The position numbers were made by a program, and so were the translations under genes. Of a stretch of DNA of 64,000 nucleotides, positions 16,415-26,175 are shown piece after piece. The stretch's first letter is position 1. The number at the start of each line of letters is the position of its first letter. This stretch comes from an uncultured Bacteroidales bacterium (GTDB taxonomy: Bacteria > Bacteroidota > Bacteroidia > Bacteroidales > Paludibacteraceae): NCBI GenBank assembly GCA_902765485.1, contig CACWZZ010000003.1:1-64000 (forward strand). The letters run 5' to 3'. The notes beneath the pieces are model-generated. The model was not told the origin of the DNA and made no database searches. It saw nothing but the letters and a program-made list of their open reading frames with translations.

Positions 16415-19209
16415 TGTACTTTCTGACCGTAGATGTCGTATGTTTGATCTTCTCTCTGAATAACAATTTTATTGTTAATGATCATCTTGCGCGCCGGTGC
16501 CTGCTGCTGGTCCGGCTTGTTGTAATCCGGCACAGTGGTGATTGTCTGACCGCAAGAAGGTATCCTGACGCCATTTTTATCGATGAGGGCAACATGTACC
16601 TCATCTCCGATTTCAAACGTCACACCATCTCCCAGATAGAGCACAGACTCGGTTGCGCCTTCAATCGGCAAATAGTTACGATACCATTGGAAAGTATAAT
16701 CTGCTAAATTGTATTCATTATTACCTCCAAAGCCTTTTTTGTAAACTGCCAAGACATTGTTGAACTTATACAAGAAGATGTCTTTGGGGTAGTAAACAGC
16801 AACGTCAATAGGGAATGTCTTGTTGTCGCAATACTGATCTTCCACTTTCAACTCACCTTTGTACAGACCCGGTTTCAAATTCTGGGTCGGCAATGAGAGT
16901 TTACCCATCTGGGTATTGTAATTGTCGATATTAACCTCTTCGTCCAATACTCCCGGAATGACGAACCGTGCTTCGCCGAGATCGCCTTTGGTCTTGGTGT
17001 ATTCGATATCCAGCGTGTTATTCGGGCAGACATGTTGCGCCGCGGAATCATTCGTAACCGTCATTGCCAAGCAGGTAATGACTTTGACATAGTACTTGCG
17101 ATAAATAGCACATCTGTTAACCGTCGCAGGAATTGTGTCAATCACATCCGTGGAAGCGTAGTATGTTTTGTTATTATGACCGGTAGCTTGGTCTTCTCCG
17201 GTGATGGTGTCTAATTTCTCTTCAGTATCTATACCATAGCTGACAGGCGTGATATGTACCTCGCTGGAGCAATCTTCCGGATTGACCTGAGTGGTGTCAT
17301 TGCCGCCATTTGCAATCATTTCTGCAATCTCTTCTGCTGTCAGTTTGCGACCGTCGTAGATGCTATCCACAGAGATACAACGGTGTTCCGGCTTCATGTA
17401 AACCGTATCAGGAGGCATGACGCGGAAGGTGAAATGAACGGTTCCTAATTCCTGATTGCTCTCGTCGGTGCAGACCTGATGACCGAACAGTTTCGCCGTA
17501 ACGTCATACCAACCCGGCGACGTATAAGTGTGTTCCGTTTGCGGCATACCATTGTACTCCGAAGTACCATCGCCAAATGTCCAATCCACGCGGGTGATTT
17601 CGTCCGTTCCGACTTTCGAATCGAATTGCAACGGTCTATCCAGACAGAATCTTGAGTCGCTTTTAAATCCATTAGTAAACGTCTCTCCATCTACATTCAC
17701 ACCGCGCTCAACAGCAGCCGAACCGGCGGAGTAGGCATAACTTTCATCATTTCCGTTACCATATACAATGGCGTTAAAGCCTTTGGCGTTCTCCAGACGG
17801 AAGACGCTGAAATCCTGTGTGTTGGCGTCGCCAATCATAGCCCGTGCATAGGAGTAGAAGGGGTTATTGGGAACGGGAGTCCAAACCAAAAGCGAACTTT
17901 TGTCTATCTCCACCGACCGATTGAGGATGTTGTCAAACTTTAGCGCTTTCAATACAGTATTCTGGCATGCACTTGTCTCAGCCAGCACGTTGATGCAGTG
18001 GTCTGTTGTCTTGTTCGTATAGCAGGTTCCGAAGGTGATATTACCGATCTTCTGCTGGATAGGCGACACCCAGACAGCCGAAGGGTCTCCGTGGCTGTTA
18101 ATCATTTCCGTCGGCGTCGATTGGTATCCGTTGCTGACATCGTATGAGTAAACGGCAACAGGACACGAGGTCTCGATAAAAGCCGCGTCCTCTTGCAGTT
18201 TGATGTCCGGTTGGTGTATCAATCCTTGCTGGGTGGGGAGCGTTTTATACATCTCGATCTCGAACGTCTCTCCGGCATTGCACATGCCTAAGAGCGTGCC
18301 GTTCGCTTTCGATCCGTAGAAAATCTCCGTGCCGTTCTCCATCGCGGTGATACGGATACGGTTAGCGTCCTTTTGGAGGCTGCGGGTAATAACAAACTGG
18401 GTGCCCCAGTAGTCCACCGGCATTGCTTGCTCATAGGTACAGTCACGTGCTGCTTTTCCGCCCGGAATCTGGGTGAATACATCGCCTTGGAATACTGCTA
18501 CCGGCTTGTCTGCTACTACATGCGACCCCGATAGTGACTGGAGTGTCTCGGAGATCACGTAATACGTCTGACCGGCATTCAAGGTGACGTTGAAAGTCTG
18601 GCCTGCAGCTTTGTTGTCGTGCGTCTTGCATGCCGGAGTGATGGCTACATTCGTTCCGTTCACAGTAGCCAGAACAGTGAACATAGACAGCGATTCTCCG
18701 TCGTCCGGTTTGATATACGGCGGGTAGTCCTGAGTGTAGTACTCACGCTGCAGAGCATGGATAGGCAGGACATTGGCTGCGTCGAAGGAATTCTCCATGC
18801 GCAATGCTGCATAGACGGATATGTCATGATCCGCAACTACTTTGAGTCCAAAATTGTTTGTTTTACTGGCTTGCTGCGCTGCATTTGCTATCGAGTTGGC
18901 TGCTTGCGGATACCATTTGTCCAGCGAAATAGCGCTACCGTCAAACACTTCCCATTGGTTAGCAGAAATGTCGCGAGTGATCGACCAAGGCTGCCCGTTC
19001 ACCAAGATATTGGGATTGGAGATGGTTACCCTGGTGTTCTGTTTGGTAGAAATCGCAATAAATGGTTCCGGCAGTCCGTTGCTGGGTGCGGCACAAAGCG
19101 TGAGGGCTACCCAGAACTCCTTTCCTTCCGTAGAGGACTGGCTCCATGCCGGAAGGCTGAGTGCTACCAGCAACGTAGCAAGTGTCAGCGATTTAAAGAA
19201 TCGTTTCAT
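16411..19209 (-). CDS. Secreted IgGFc-binding-domain/PKD surface protein with short sorting-type end
   Basis: 932 aa, signal peptide 1-23. The N-terminal 500 residues look like the IgGFc-binding N-terminal domain found in many Bacteroidota surface proteins (STEGKEFWVALTL, then ISVYAALRMENSFDAANVLP and PVDYWGTQFVITRS). A PKD domain follows (about 545-600: TRVDWTFGDGTSEYNGMPQTE), then a Cys-containing region. The end (RKMIINNKIVIQREDQTYDI, GQKVQ) matches the short C-terminal signal of other proteins here. It is the third gene of the 24118-16411 surface operon and related to its first gene, so the two flank an OmpA-family protein. Likely adhesion or cell-surface structure; ligand unknown. Confidence 0.8.
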   Translation of the reverse strand: MKRFFKSLTLATLLVALSLPAWSQSSTEGKEFWVALTLCAAPSNGLPEPFIAISTKQNTRVTISNPNILVNGQPWSITRDISANQWEVFDGSAISLDKWYPQAANSIANAAQQASKTNNFGLKVVADHDISVYAALRMENSFDAANVLPIHALQREYYTQDYPPYIKPDDGESLSMFTVLATVNGTNVAITPACKTHDNKAAGQTFNVTLNAGQTYYVISETLQSLSGSHVVADKPVAVFQGDVFTQIPGGKAARDCTYEQAMPVDYWGTQFVITRSLQKDANRIRITAMENGTEIFYGSKANGTLLGMCNAGETFEIEMYKTLPTQQGLIHQPDIKLQEDAAFIETSCPVAVYSYDVSNGYQSTPTEMINSHGDPSAVWVSPIQQKIGNITFGTCYTNKTTDHCINVLAETSACQNTVLKALKFDNILNRSVEIDKSSLLVWTPVPNNPFYSYARAMIGDANTQDFSVFRLENAKGFNAIVYGNGNDESYAYSAGSAAVERGVNVDGETFTNGFKSDSRFCLDRPLQFDSKVGTDEITRVDWTFGDGTSEYNGMPQTEHTYTSPGWYDVTAKLFGHQVCTDESNQELGTVHFTFRVMPPDTVYMKPEHRCISVDSIYDGRKLTAEEIAEMIANGGNDTTQVNPEDCSSEVHITPVSYGIDTEEKLDTITGEDQATGHNNKTYYASTDVIDTIPATVNRCAIYRKYYVKVITCLAMTVTNDSAAQHVCPNNTLDIEYTKTKGDLGEARFVIPGVLDEEVNIDNYNTQMGKLSLPTQNLKPGLYKGELKVEDQYCDNKTFPIDVAVYYPKDIFLYKFNNVLAVYKKGFGGNNEYNLADYTFQWYRNYLPIEGATESVLYLGDGVTFEIGDEVHVALIDKNGVRIPSCGQTITTVPDYNKPDQQQAPARKMIINNKIVIQREDQTYDIYGQKVQ

Positions 19210-19232
19210 ATAGGTTGATATTGTTCTGATTA

Positions 19233-21392
19233 TTACTGTATTTCAATCTCAACACGGCGGTTATTCTGACGACCTTCTTCTGTGTCGTTGGTGTCAATCG
19301 GCTGGGTCTCACCGCGACCTTCTGCCTGCAGACGATCCGCGCTGATACCACGTTCGATCAGTTCGTTCATTACTGCATTGGCACGTCCGTCAGACAGTTT
19401 CTGGTTCGCTTCGTCCTTACCCACATTATCGGTGTGACCGACGATCTTCACGCGTACCTGCGGGTTGCGCGCGAGATACATATATAGGTCATTAAGCGCT
19501 TGCTCCGAACGAGAGAGGATACGTGTCTTGTTGGTCGCGAAATGGAGATTCTTAACGATGAAGACTTCGCCTTTCTTAATCGGAGTCAACTGGATGTTGA
19601 GAGAATCGCCGATATTGGCAATCGCCATATCTACGGTGTCATAACCCATTTGCGCGATATGGAGGCTATATTTAGGACCTTCCTCCAGCATCTGGCGAGC
19701 TGCACCGTTCGTTGAATCTGTAGCAAGGCTGTATGCCGGTTCTTCTGCGCCGCTCTTGCGGATTTGTACCACAGCAGGCACAGCCAGACCTGTCTCTTTG
19801 TTCGTCACGCGAACGCGCAGAACAGGACGAGGTCTCATGGCAATAGTGACGTACTCGGTGCTACCCACTTTCTCAATCTCAAATACTTGCGTAGCATCGT
19901 AGAAACCATCCGCTTTAACCGTAGCGGTGAATGAGCCTACTGCATGTTTCTGGCGGAAGCCCTTCGGGCCTATTTGTTTCTCACGCATAGCGATCTTTCC
20001 GCTCTCTGTGCCGCGAGTCTCTACAAATGCCTTTTCCAAAGGTTCGTTGGTTACAGCGTTCACAACGCTGTAGATTGCATAGGAAGAGGGTGGGGGAACA
20101 GGGCGTGCTTTTTTGCCCGGAACCTCGAATTGGATCATAAATTTAGCACCTACAAAGAGGTTATTCAGCTTGGTGTCGCCATTCATAGCCAGCATGGTGT
20201 TGGTCTTTTGAACCTCCACATTGTCCGTTGCAAACGCAACCGGATTGGCTTTCGGTGTTGCGTTGGTATTGAGCACACCGTATTCAGCGAACAAAGCCAC
20301 GCGATAGTGTACGTGCTCGCGGCCGAAAGGCAGACGCTGACCGGGTTTCACCTTGGGTTGCTTTTTATCCGGTTGCGCTTGCAGCCATTCGTCCAGATCC
20401 AAACCGATCTCTGCCGCAACGCTGACATCCGGTTGCTTGAATACCATTTTCTGGTCGGTTTGACCATTCAGCTGGTGAATACCCATTCCGTAAGGCTCCA
20501 GCATATTCGGATCGTTCACTACGATGTCATACTGACCTTTCTGAGTATAACTCATCGGGAGACCGTAGTGCACTTTCGCTCCTAATAAGAAATAGTATCT
20601 GCTAAACTGAGCACCGAACATAACCGGAATACCCACCTCCAGCATATTTCTATTTTCTTTCAGATTATCAAACAGATAAACATACGTAGCGCCGTACGTC
20701 TTATCCGCACGCGTAGCCTGGAAGCCATAGGCGGAAGTAGAATTGAGGAATCTCAGGTCGAGACCTGTCTCAAAGAGGAAATGTCCGTATTCGAGGTTGT
20801 ACGTGACATCGAGACCGGCGCCCGGACCACCTTTCAACTGCTGAAGGGCATTGCTCCTATTCAGCGTGCCGGCTCCGTAGAGCGAACCATCAGCAGCGGG
20901 TTGGATCTTATCCATCATTGCTGCATAGCCCAGACGCAGACCGAGGTTGAAATAGGACACTACTTCCGTTTTCGGATTAGCTAAGTTCTCTTGGTATTTC
21001 TCGTAGTCGCGGATCGCTTTTTCCTCTTTCGCTTTTGTTTCCGCTTCTTTCTTAGCCTGTGCTTCCGCGCGTTCTTCAGCTTCTTTTGCGCGTTCAGCCG
21101 CTGCTTTATCGCGCTCTGCCTGTTTCTTGGCATTGGCTTTGGCTGCCGCTTCGCGTTTTTTCTCTGCCTCGCGTTTCTTAGCCTCGGATGCTTTCTGTTT
21201 CTCGCGCTGAGCTTTGGCTTTCTCTTGTTCTTTCTTGCGTTTCTCCGCTTCTTTCTTCTTCTGCGCAGCTGCTTTTTGCTTGTCGGTTTGGGTTGCAGGT
21301 ACCGGCTCCGGCATTGCGTACATTGCAACCGGAGCAGCAGTCAAACTCAGAATAACACTTGCAATCAGTATGTTTCTAAATACGTTTTTCAT
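19233..21392 (-). CDS. OmpA-family outer-membrane protein with Lys/Ala coiled coil
   Basis: 719 aa. Order of parts: signal peptide (1-28), a highly charged Lys/Ala/Glu coiled coil (about 38-135), an eight-strand-type barrel (about 145-425, starting FNLGLRLGYAAMMDKI), two carboxypeptidase-regulatory-like Ig domains (about 440-605), and an OmpA peptidoglycan-binding domain (about 612-719) with VKIVGHTDNVGKDEAN, LSDGRANAVMNELIERGI and GRQNNRRVEIEI. It should tether the outer membrane to the peptidoglycan. It sits 23-24 bp from each of two related IgGFc/PKD genes, which suggests all three make one envelope structure, similar in flavour to gliding or type IX accessory loci, though no T9SS core gene is seen. 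Confidence 0.9.
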   Translation of the reverse strand: MKNVFRNILIASVILSLTAAPVAMYAMPEPVPATQTDKQKAAAQKKKEAEKRKKEQEKAKAQREKQKASEAKKREAEKKREAAAKANAKKQAERDKAAAERAKEAEERAEAQAKKEAETKAKEEKAIRDYEKYQENLANPKTEVVSYFNLGLRLGYAAMMDKIQPAADGSLYGAGTLNRSNALQQLKGGPGAGLDVTYNLEYGHFLFETGLDLRFLNSTSAYGFQATRADKTYGATYVYLFDNLKENRNMLEVGIPVMFGAQFSRYYFLLGAKVHYGLPMSYTQKGQYDIVVNDPNMLEPYGMGIHQLNGQTDQKMVFKQPDVSVAAEIGLDLDEWLQAQPDKKQPKVKPGQRLPFGREHVHYRVALFAEYGVLNTNATPKANPVAFATDNVEVQKTNTMLAMNGDTKLNNLFVGAKFMIQFEVPGKKARPVPPPSSYAIYSVVNAVTNEPLEKAFVETRGTESGKIAMREKQIGPKGFRQKHAVGSFTATVKADGFYDATQVFEIEKVGSTEYVTIAMRPRPVLRVRVTNKETGLAVPAVVQIRKSGAEEPAYSLATDSTNGAARQMLEEGPKYSLHIAQMGYDTVDMAIANIGDSLNIQLTPIKKGEVFIVKNLHFATNKTRILSRSEQALNDLYMYLARNPQVRVKIVGHTDNVGKDEANQKLSDGRANAVMNELIERGISADRLQAEGRGETQPIDTNDTEEGRQNNRRVEIEIQ

Positions 21393-21415
21393 ATCCGTGT
21401 TCTCCTATATTAGAT

Positions 21416-24118
21416 TTATTGAATGATAAATTTGAAACTACGGCTGCCTTTGCCGGTTCTGACATAGAGCAGGTACAAACCGCTCTCTGCCGGAGTATCA
21501 ATGGTGCAACCGCCATCGGGGACGTCAAATTTCATATCTTTGTAAACATGTCCGCTTGCGTCAATCCATTGCGCAAAGCACTCCAGATTCTTTGCTCCGT
21601 TCCAGTTTGCGTTCACAAACACTTTACCATTGCGTTGCAAGGTATAAGTAGCCGTGATTACTAATCCTGTGCCGATAGTATCTGCTTCGAACTGATGAAC
21701 GCTTGCGTTCTCGCCGAAGGCTTTAGCGCAAGCACACGTTCTAACCTCGTCGCTCTGACCTTTGTTGATCGTGAAGCAAACATAGAAAGCGTCGTCTGTG
21801 CTACCCGGTACATCATAGAAATTGAGGTTTGCAGAAACCTGACCTTCCAGCGCAGTACTATCTGAAGTACGATACCATTGGAAATCGCTCAGTTCCTTAC
21901 CCGCAAACGGCGTAGTGAGCAGACCCAGCACATTGTCATAGCGCTGGCTGATGACATCCTTGTCGAAATTGATCATGAAATTCATGGTCGTGTCAGCTCC
22001 ACCGCAATCAGATTTGATGACCAAGTGGATGCCGTATGCTGTTTCCGGTTTGGCGGTAGCAGGAATGGTGATCTGGAAATACGAATCGTTGATAACCAAT
22101 TGGTCATTTCTGAATCCATCTGCTTTAGCTACGTCGTTAAACTCAATTGTCACATTGTCGCCATGCAAGTTCACTTTGCCTTCATTGCTATAGAAAACCT
22201 TGCCGGTGTATGCTTTTCCGTCTTCCGGACAAGGAATTTCAATCTCGTCAATCGAGAATTGGTAGCGTCCGATGGTGACCGTAACCGGAATGGAATCCAC
22301 TGCGTTCTGTCCCGCACATACGTGGCTACTCTCGCGATAGATGAGTACGTATGCCGGATAGACGCCCGATTTCTCATAATAGTGCGGAACAATGGAATCA
22401 ATGTCCCGATTTTCGTATGTCACTTCTTTTGCCGGCGATCCGTCTCCGAAGTTCCAAACGAGTTTGGTAAATTCGTAGTCCGGGTGGCATGCGAATTTGA
22501 TAGTGTCTTCGCCGCAGAGGTTGTTCTCCGTATCCGGCGAGAAGATCTGACCATTGATTGTAATGAATTGAGTCAGTGGTTTGGTCGCTCCGCCGGCGGA
22601 GTAGCCGTATGATTCGTTCTCCGTAAATCCATATACGTGTGCTATGAAGTTCGAGCCGTTGCTCTTGAGGGTATGCGAGCCGGCTGTTGTGCCTAAGTCT
22701 ATTTGTGCGTAGTGATAATTAGAGGAGCCGGATACGGGTTGGAACTGCGAGGCGATAGGTGCTCCGTCCAGTATCATTTTATCCGGCTGGTCTGTCACCA
22801 CGTTGCAATAGTGATAGGTTGTTCTGCTTGTTCCTGTACCATCTTTTCCCAGACTCTGGTATGTAGCGAAGGTCACCTGGTCTATCTGCTGCTCAATCGG
22901 GTTGATCCACATCATTGCGGGGTCTCCGTTCGTTTTCTTATCGCCTCCCTGGTACTCCTGAGAAGTGATGAAAAGGTGCGCCGAGCAGGGGCAAGATGTC
23001 GTCAGCAGGCAGCTTCCGTTCTGCGCGTAGGTACCCTTGGGACCGATAGAGAACTCCCAATAGCGTTTTGTATCCTGTGCAAAATTGAATGTATGTACGA
23101 GTTCGCCGTTGATGCGCACTTCGGTACCATCATTGAGCGCCATGACACGGATGATGTCGGCGAAACGGTTCTTCGACGCTGTCAGGACGAACGTATTTCC
23201 CCAGTACTGAGTAGGCATGGCCTGCGAGAAGATATGGTCTCTCTGACGCACCTGATAGGGTATATTCGTATGCGGTGCACCTTGGAACACCGCTATTTTC
23301 TTGCCGTCACGCGCTTTGACGTATGTTCCGGACAAGTCACCAGGTGTGTTGTCTTTCTTTCCAGTCCATACATACCAGACCTGTCCTTTCTTCAGTACCG
23401 GCGAATGGAGCGTATCCTGTCCGATCCGATATTGGGCGTAGGGGCGTACCGCCTCATCCAGCAGCATGATGTCTCCTCCGACGTATTCCAGCGAGGCTTT
23501 GGCTTCTCCGGTCAGTTTGGTATCCACGGTAGGGCAGTAGTCAATGACGGTATTATCCTCGGCTGCTATCACAGCAAAATGGGTACCCTGTGTGGAGCTG
23601 ACGCCTCCGTGGTCCGAAGGGGTGTAGGTCTGGATATAGTACTCGTCCAGGAGCGATGCCGTAGGCAGCACGTTGGTAGCGTCGAACGTAGCGTATTTGT
23701 AGTTGGTAGCAAAAAGCGATATGTTCTTGTCCGAAGTAACATGCAAAGCGCAAGTATCTATCTGCTCCGAATTAACGGCATAGCAGACTTTGCCAGTCCC
23801 CGCCATAGCGGTGCGCGCCGTGCTTGCAATGACATTGCCGTGGTAGAGAGTAACCAGCGCCATCTGGTTCGCCACTACATCAACGGTCTCCGAGTACGTG
23901 GTGAACGGATTGCTGATTGTCACCTGGCAGTCCTCGCGAGCTGAAATGGAAAGTTGCAGGATGAGGTCGTTGTCTCCCTGGTCCGCCTGCATGAATGTTA
24001 CCCAGAAGTCCTTGCCTTCCGTGGACTGACCCTCGACCACTGTGCTCTGCGCATGGATGCCGACGAAAGGCACCATCAGCAGGCAGCAGAGTAGGGCATT
24101 GAATAGTTGTTTTTTCAT
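21416..24118 (-). CDS. Secreted IgGFc-binding-domain/PKD protein with full-length type IX-like C-terminus
   Basis: 900 aa, signal peptide 1-23. The N-terminal 500 residues carry the IgGFc-binding-like domain (STEGKDFWVTFMQADQGDND, ISLFATNYKYATFDATNVLP, TQYWGNTFVLTAS), with a PKD domain at about 545-600 (KLVWNFGDGSPAKEV). The last 75 residues differ from the paralogue at 16411: they look like a classical type IX sorting domain ending GLYLLYVRTGKGSRSFKFII. It is the first gene of the operon, preceded by a TAACTTTG element. Function at the cell surface is inferred from domains and export signals. Confidence 0.8.
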   Translation of the reverse strand: MKKQLFNALLCCLLMVPFVGIHAQSTVVEGQSTEGKDFWVTFMQADQGDNDLILQLSISAREDCQVTISNPFTTYSETVDVVANQMALVTLYHGNVIASTARTAMAGTGKVCYAVNSEQIDTCALHVTSDKNISLFATNYKYATFDATNVLPTASLLDEYYIQTYTPSDHGGVSSTQGTHFAVIAAEDNTVIDYCPTVDTKLTGEAKASLEYVGGDIMLLDEAVRPYAQYRIGQDTLHSPVLKKGQVWYVWTGKKDNTPGDLSGTYVKARDGKKIAVFQGAPHTNIPYQVRQRDHIFSQAMPTQYWGNTFVLTASKNRFADIIRVMALNDGTEVRINGELVHTFNFAQDTKRYWEFSIGPKGTYAQNGSCLLTTSCPCSAHLFITSQEYQGGDKKTNGDPAMMWINPIEQQIDQVTFATYQSLGKDGTGTSRTTYHYCNVVTDQPDKMILDGAPIASQFQPVSGSSNYHYAQIDLGTTAGSHTLKSNGSNFIAHVYGFTENESYGYSAGGATKPLTQFITINGQIFSPDTENNLCGEDTIKFACHPDYEFTKLVWNFGDGSPAKEVTYENRDIDSIVPHYYEKSGVYPAYVLIYRESSHVCAGQNAVDSIPVTVTIGRYQFSIDEIEIPCPEDGKAYTGKVFYSNEGKVNLHGDNVTIEFNDVAKADGFRNDQLVINDSYFQITIPATAKPETAYGIHLVIKSDCGGADTTMNFMINFDKDVISQRYDNVLGLLTTPFAGKELSDFQWYRTSDSTALEGQVSANLNFYDVPGSTDDAFYVCFTINKGQSDEVRTCACAKAFGENASVHQFEADTIGTGLVITATYTLQRNGKVFVNANWNGAKNLECFAQWIDASGHVYKDMKFDVPDGGCTIDTPAESGLYLLYVRTGKGSRSFKFIIQ

Positions 24119-24158
24119 ATTGATTTGTGTGTTAAATGTTGGCTGTTGAAAAACGCTG

Positions 24159-24192
24159 CAAAGTTACACAAATTATCTTACGCGCGCGTGCA
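24159..24192 (-). promoter_or_regulatory. Probable promoter of the surface operon
   Basis: Minus strand TAACTTTG at 24159-24166 matches the -7 consensus. The expected TTG 20 bp upstream is not present (TGC/GTG-like bases instead), so this is a weaker match. Confidence 0.5.
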
Positions 24193-24226
24193 CATTTCCG
24201 CGAAAAATGTGGAAAAATTGACACAC

Positions 24227-26035
24227 TTACTGAATTGGTTGTCCTAAAGTGTTGTAAATTGTTGAATTTTGGAAAATAATTATAATCTTTCCCTCTCGCA
24301 GCTCTTTGCGTGCCGCGCTCTTATGATCACGAGTGCCGGGGATAGCGGTTGCGGTTTCGTTGTATGCGTCGCCATAACTCTGCTGCAGCAGATGGAAATC
24401 CACTGCTGTGCCTTGTTTGTTTCCCCAGATATATTCCACCAAATCGGGGTAGTCGATAAACGGATTCCGGTTGCCTTGAATCTTATTGACTTGCACGGCT
24501 CGATCCAGTTCCTTTTGGCTCACCGGATCCATCCGATGCCACTGCAAAAGCAGGTCCCGCAGCCAAGGTCGGAACTCCTGCCAACTATCGTTGGTCATGG
24601 CTGTTCCCGGTTCGCCGCTTTCCACCCATTTGAGGGTATCTCCATAACATGTTGCGATATAGAAATACGCCCGTGCAAAGTCTCCTTTGTATTCATCCGC
24701 AGGGCAGAACACTTTTTGCAGACCGTAAGCCGCTCCGCTGCCGGTAGCAAACGAGCCGTTCCAGAACGTGGTGTCGCTGGGAATACCCGGTGCATGATTC
24801 GACTTGCTGCGGTTGGCAGAGTAGTCTCCCGGAACCAAATGGAAGAGATCGCAATACGCGGGATTGACATCTCCTCCCCACCAGCTCTTAGGCAGCATGT
24901 GCTCGATATCGAACTCTGCTACACTCGCGGTCGGTTTGTCGATATTAAAATACCGGATATTATCGGAATACATGTCCAGCACTTGGTTAGTGACGGTGTC
25001 CCGGTCGGTATAATAGAACCCATCCCATGTCTTGCGATTGCCGCTGCCGTATTTGTACCGGATGCCGCAGTTGATGATTTTGCCTAACTGCGATTTGAGC
25101 ACGGAATCCTGTGTGCCCTGCGCTGTAGCATAATAATTGCCGGGCATCGGACCTATCCGCATGCTGCTCGAATCGACATTTACGTTGGTATGCTGCGAGG
25201 GGATATAGGTGCTAATCTTAATAGGTACTTTGCCCAGCAGAGGAATCTGATCCTCTCCCATACATTCCACGATCAGGGTGTCATGGAGCGTGGTGTAGCC
25301 GGAGAAATTGATACTATAGGCGATATTGGCTTCTCCGCCTTGCGCCGGTAGTGAAGCCGGATGAACCGAGAAATAGGTCCCTTGGCTCATGCTGAGTACG
25401 ATAGGCGAATTGACGTCCTTGCCGCAGATGTCAATATTATAGACATCTTCCGCCGGTAACTCGTCCGGATAGGTGTTTACGCGCCCCAAATCAATGGTCA
25501 TCGGTATGTCCAGTTTGGCATGTGTCGGCATCGGATCTTCCGCTTCAAACTCAATCTTCTGTATATACCAGCGGTTGTTTTTTGCCGCCAGAGCCGTGAT
25601 AGCAAGCGATTGAATGTCTTGATTAAGCGTCAGATTATAAGGATAAATCTCATATTTATGTCCGTCTGCCCATGTGATGGTTTGACCGCAAACGGAGAGG
25701 AAATTGCCTTTCGTCGAGTCTCCCGCAAAAGGAGCGGCATAGACCCGCATGGAGGTAATATGATACGTGGTGTTCAGGTCTATCGTGAGTTCGCCTTTCG
25801 TCTTTTCTGTACCGCCTTTGATACCAAACCCTGCTCTCGCCCGATAGATATTATTGGCTGTACTGATATTGCTTGCGCAGCCATGCGTGGAACTCAAGAC
25901 GATCTCGCTCAGGACTTTTTTGGAACTGCTGGAGTCGGAATTGCCTTCGCTACTGTTGAACACAATCGTATAGGTCTCCGCCGAGAGGCTGAGAGAGAGG
26001 AGCGCGGCGAGGAAAAGAAGGGTCTGTTTTCGCAT
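24227..26035 (-). CDS. Secreted endonuclease I family protein with short sorting-type end
   Basis: 602 aa from the ATG at 26035, chosen over an upstream in-frame ATG at 26083 because a signal peptide (MRKQTLLFLAALLSLSLSA) begins there. The nuclease domain (about 310-570) shows the EndA/NucM blocks: YGSGNRKTWDGFYYTD, FDIEHMLPKSWWGGD with the catalytic His, LFHLVPGDYSANRSKSNHAP, and GDFARAYFYIATCYGD. N-terminal strand-rich domains of unknown role precede it. The C-terminus (ARKELREGKIIIIFQNSTIY, GQPIQ) matches the short sorting-type signal. It probably degrades extracellular DNA for nutrition. The 140-bp gap upstream holds an 11-bp array. Confidence 0.88.
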   Translation of the reverse strand: MRKQTLLFLAALLSLSLSAETYTIVFNSSEGNSDSSSSKKVLSEIVLSSTHGCASNISTANNIYRARAGFGIKGGTEKTKGELTIDLNTTYHITSMRVYAAPFAGDSTKGNFLSVCGQTITWADGHKYEIYPYNLTLNQDIQSLAITALAAKNNRWYIQKIEFEAEDPMPTHAKLDIPMTIDLGRVNTYPDELPAEDVYNIDICGKDVNSPIVLSMSQGTYFSVHPASLPAQGGEANIAYSINFSGYTTLHDTLIVECMGEDQIPLLGKVPIKISTYIPSQHTNVNVDSSSMRIGPMPGNYYATAQGTQDSVLKSQLGKIINCGIRYKYGSGNRKTWDGFYYTDRDTVTNQVLDMYSDNIRYFNIDKPTASVAEFDIEHMLPKSWWGGDVNPAYCDLFHLVPGDYSANRSKSNHAPGIPSDTTFWNGSFATGSGAAYGLQKVFCPADEYKGDFARAYFYIATCYGDTLKWVESGEPGTAMTNDSWQEFRPWLRDLLLQWHRMDPVSQKELDRAVQVNKIQGNRNPFIDYPDLVEYIWGNKQGTAVDFHLLQQSYGDAYNETATAIPGTRDHKSAARKELREGKIIIIFQNSTIYNTLGQPIQ

Positions 26036-26105
26036 GGCTGAAAAGGTTAAAATCTTAATAATCGTATATTTTTTGTGCCCCAAAAGGGCTATTTTTGTGT
26101 CGGTT

Positions 26106-26151
26106 GTGTCTCGTATGTGTCTCGTATGTGTCTCGTATGTGAGTCGTATGT
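26106..26151. repeat. 11-bp tandem array (GTGTCTCGTAT)
   Basis: Three exact units and one variant (GTGAGTCGTAT) between the endonuclease gene and pssA; a further half unit (tgtgtcggtt) lies to the left. Confidence 0.9.
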
Positions 26152-26175
26152 AACTAAAATCTTAATAATAGTACA

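Noticed and set aside
22703-23944. A 413-residue open frame on the plus strand
   Set aside because: Antisense to the 900-aa surface protein, low complexity in Val/Arg, no recognisable fold.
16411-24118. A type IX secretion core locus
   Set aside because: The OmpA-family and PKD proteins recall such loci, but no PorK/L/M/N, SprA or PorV sequence is present in the window.
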